Shown: positions 31,647-33,178 of the stretch, in pieces
How the letters are laid out: each line of letters begins with the position of its first letter
Position numbering within the stretch: the stretch's first letter is position 1
NCBI GenBank assembly: GCA_017508875.1
Contig: JAFWQX010000182.1
Location: 1-33,178 of the forward strand
DNA length: 33,178 nucleotides
Direction: 5' to 3'
Source of the DNA: Clostridia bacterium
Lineage (GTDB): Bacteria; Bacillota; Clostridia; UBA1212; UBA1255
Program-made: the position numbers and the translations under genes
The notes under the pieces: model-generated
What the model saw: the letters and a program-made list of their open reading frames with translations, nothing else
What the model was told of the DNA's origin: nothing
Database searches by the model: none

Positions 31647-32972
31647 TTAAAACTCCTCTCCGGAATTGTCCCCGCAAAAACCGTCCTTCTTTTCCGGACT
31701 GCTTTCGGGATATTTAATTATATCACAGAAATCAAATGTTGACAGATAATCATGTGGCGTTTCGGCGCGCCTTATCAGCAAGGCGTCTTCTGCTTTTCTG
31801 CCTGTCTTAAGCAGGATCTCGGCGCATCTTAATTTACCGTTATAATTATATCCCATCGAATATCCGTGAGCGCCCGCGTCGTGAATAGCGATCAGATCTC
31901 CCACGTTTATCTCCGGTAGCGCCCGGTCTACGGCGAATTTATCGTTATTTTCGCAAAGCCCGCCTGTTACGTCGTATATATGATCGCATGGCATGCCTTC
32001 TTTACCGAGTACGGTGATGTGGTGGTAAGCTCCGTACATTGCGGGGCGCATCAGGTTCGCCGCGCATGCGTCAACGCCTATGTATTCTTTGTAAATATGT
32101 TTTACGTGGATGGCGCGCGTCACGAGCATGCCGTGAGCTCCGGTGATATAACGGCCGAGCTCGCATTTGATGGCAATGTCTCCGAGTTTCGACGGCACGA
32201 CTATCCTGTCGTACACCTCTTTAACCTTTGCCCCGACGTAATCCAGATCCGGCGCTTTATCCTCAGGCCTGTACGGTATGCCGATGCCGCCGGAAAGGTT
32301 CACAAAAGTTATTTCCGCACCTGTTTCCGCGTTGATTTTTACGGCCAGTTCGAACATTATCCCTGCGAGCGTCGGATAGTAGTCGGGATCGATCATATTT
32401 GAAGCAAGAAACGCGTGTATACCGAAGCGTTTTGCACCCATACCAAGTAGTTTTTTTACAGAGCGTATGAGCTGCTCTTCGGTCATTCCATATTTAGCGT
32501 CCTGCGGGCTGCCCATAATGGCGCCGCTGATCGAAAAATTACCGCCCGGATTGTAACGCAGGCATATTTCTTCGGGAATTCCGCCGTGCTTTGCGAGAAA
32601 ATCCACGTGGGTTTCGTCGTCAAGGTTTATGATCGCGCCCAGGGCTCTTGCGTATTCGAAATCTTCCGCAGGAGTTACGTTCGATGAAAACATTATATCG
32701 TCGCCGCTAAGGCCGATGCTGTCGGACAATATCAGTTCGCAGTACGATGAGCAGTCCATTCCGCAGCCTTCTTCGTGAATAAGTTTCATCAGAAACGGGT
32801 TCGGGCAGGCTTTTACAGCGAAATATTCTTTAAATCCTTTGTTCCATGAAAAGGCGCGGTACAGTGCGCGTATACCTTCGCGTATGCCTTGTTCATCGTA
32901 TACGTAAAACGGTGTGGGATATTTCTGCGCCAGTTTTTCGGCGGTCTGAATGTCAATAAAGCTTTTTTTCAT
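31647..32972 (-). CDS. lysA: Diaminopimelate decarboxylase-type PLP decarboxylase (LysA-like)
   Basis: This fold-type III PLP enzyme would convert meso-diaminopimelate to lysine. The 441-residue protein has the PLP lysine in EYFAVKACPNP, GIHAFLASN, the phosphate loop SGGIGIPY, CELGRYITGAHG, and the active-site Cys in GGLCENND followed by DAGAHGYSMGYNYNGKLR. Some positions differ from classical LysA (ELGRYI where EPGRSI is usual; SGGIGI instead of GGGLGI), so a related substrate is possible. GAGG about 10 nt before MKKSFID supports this start; an extension of 14 residues upstream is rejected. It heads an operon with the XRE-cupin regulator and acyl-CoA synthetase. No lysine riboswitch was recognised upstream. 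Confidence 0.85.
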   Translation of the reverse strand: MKKSFIDIQTAEKLAQKYPTPFYVYDEQGIREGIRALYRAFSWNKGFKEYFAVKACPNPFLMKLIHEEGCGMDCSSYCELILSDSIGLSGDDIMFSSNVTPAEDFEYARALGAIINLDDETHVDFLAKHGGIPEEICLRYNPGGNFSISGAIMGSPQDAKYGMTEEQLIRSVKKLLGMGAKRFGIHAFLASNMIDPDYYPTLAGIMFELAVKINAETGAEITFVNLSGGIGIPYRPEDKAPDLDYVGAKVKEVYDRIVVPSKLGDIAIKCELGRYITGAHGMLVTRAIHVKHIYKEYIGVDACAANLMRPAMYGAYHHITVLGKEGMPCDHIYDVTGGLCENNDKFAVDRALPEINVGDLIAIHDAGAHGYSMGYNYNGKLRCAEILLKTGRKAEDALLIRRAETPHDYLSTFDFCDIIKYPESSPEKKDGFCGDNSGEEF

Positions 32973-33020
32973 TGTCGTGTTACCTCGCTTCCGTGCTGCA
33001 GCGCGGCGAAGCAAAGAGCA

Positions 33021-33035
33021 GCGGGCTGATCCCGC
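33021..33035 (-). promoter_or_regulatory. Small hairpin in the lysA-type leader
   Basis: GCGGG and CCCGC form a 5-bp stem with a 5-nt loop about 50 bp before the start codon. Its role is unknown. A possible extended -10 (TG-C-TATCAT, 33117-33109 on the minus strand) lies upstream, with no good -35. Confidence 0.3.
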
Positions 33036-33101
33036 ATGTAGCCGGGCCGCAACGGTATTTTACTACAGCGGAGCGGATGACGCAAGGTTATACTTAAGCG
33101 T

Positions 33102-33118
33102 GAACCAAATGATAGCAC
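33102..33118 (+). repeat. 17-bp motif shared with 18161-18177, next to heptamer arrays
   Basis: GAACCAAATGATAGCAC here matches GAACCGGATGATAGCAC on the minus strand at 18177-18161 in 15 of 17 positions. In both places the GATAGCAC side faces a TTCAGAG-type heptamer array one to two bases away. The second copy forms a GAACCG/CGGTTC hairpin, but this one does not. Confidence 0.85.
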
Positions 33119-33119
33119 A

Positions 33120-33178
33120 TTCAGAGTTCAGAGTTAAGAGTTCAGAGTTCAGAGTTAAGTGGCAAGTGGCAAGTGGCA
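33120..33178 (+). repeat. Composite heptanucleotide array at the right edge (both families)
   Basis: Units TTCAGAG, TTCAGAG, TTAAGAG, TTCAGAG, TTCAGAG run to 33154. After a TTAA junction the second family follows, GTGGCAA twice plus a partial copy, to the end of the window. The array is cut by the window edge. Confidence 0.94.

Noticed and set aside
32973..33178. Lysine riboswitch upstream of the lysA-type gene
   Set aside because: Only about 130 nt separate the gene from the heptamer array and no lysine-box motifs are visible; only a small hairpin is seen.

Overview
The window reads as a low-to-mid GC Firmicutes chromosome, most likely an uncultured gut-type member of the Clostridia. This is inferred from Shine-Dalgarno-led genes, sigma-A-type promoters, a sortase-type surface protein, class-C group II intron sequence and the protein families present. 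No rRNA or tRNA genes were seen, so the taxonomy is not fixed by the window.

Left part (1-9700, all minus strand): an eight-gene aromatic amino acid operon. From its promoter near 9672-9700 it runs DAHP synthase, tyrA, aroB, aroA, aroC, pheA, an AroE-AroQ fusion and a TrpB2-type tryptophan synthase beta chain, with overlapping or near-abutting genes. The roughly 290-nt leader encodes a previously unlisted 32-residue peptide (9511-9609) with three Tyr, three Phe and two Trp codons, followed by mutually exclusive hairpins; this looks like an attenuator sensing all three aromatic amino acids. Shikimate kinase is the only common-pathway enzyme missing. The operon ends in a strong intrinsic terminator (126-174), and the 5' end of a group IIC intron starts directly behind its U-tract and runs off the left edge.

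Middle (9770-17880): a small four-helix membrane protein with a poly-Asp tail; a protein joining three AT-hook motifs to a degenerate LuxS-like domain (zinc ligands kept, catalytic residues replaced), downstream of hisS; an alpha/beta hydrolase; xylose isomerase; a YgjV-type membrane protein; and a surface-anchored PIG-L/LmbE-type deacetylase.

Right-middle (17778-29201): a 442-bp intergenic region holds heptanucleotide arrays around three near-identical hairpins (9-bp stems, 18-nt loops). Next comes a glycan-related locus: two paralogous surface proteins with different anchors, a GH106-like hydrolase, a DUF4038/GH140-like lipoprotein and a discoidin-domain lipoprotein, all minus strand. Divergent from it are an AraC regulator and an overlapping solute-binding lipoprotein with no permeases. 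The genes suggest binding, trimming and sensing of a plant- or host-derived glycan.

Right end (29202-33178): an 18-copy heptamer array separates convergent genes, followed by a minus-strand operon of a LysA-type PLP decarboxylase, an XRE-cupin regulator and an acyl-CoA synthetase. More heptamer repeats lie at the right edge.

The strongest candidates for undescribed biology are the AT-hook/LuxS-like protein, the aromatic leader peptide, and the heptamer/triple-hairpin repeat system.
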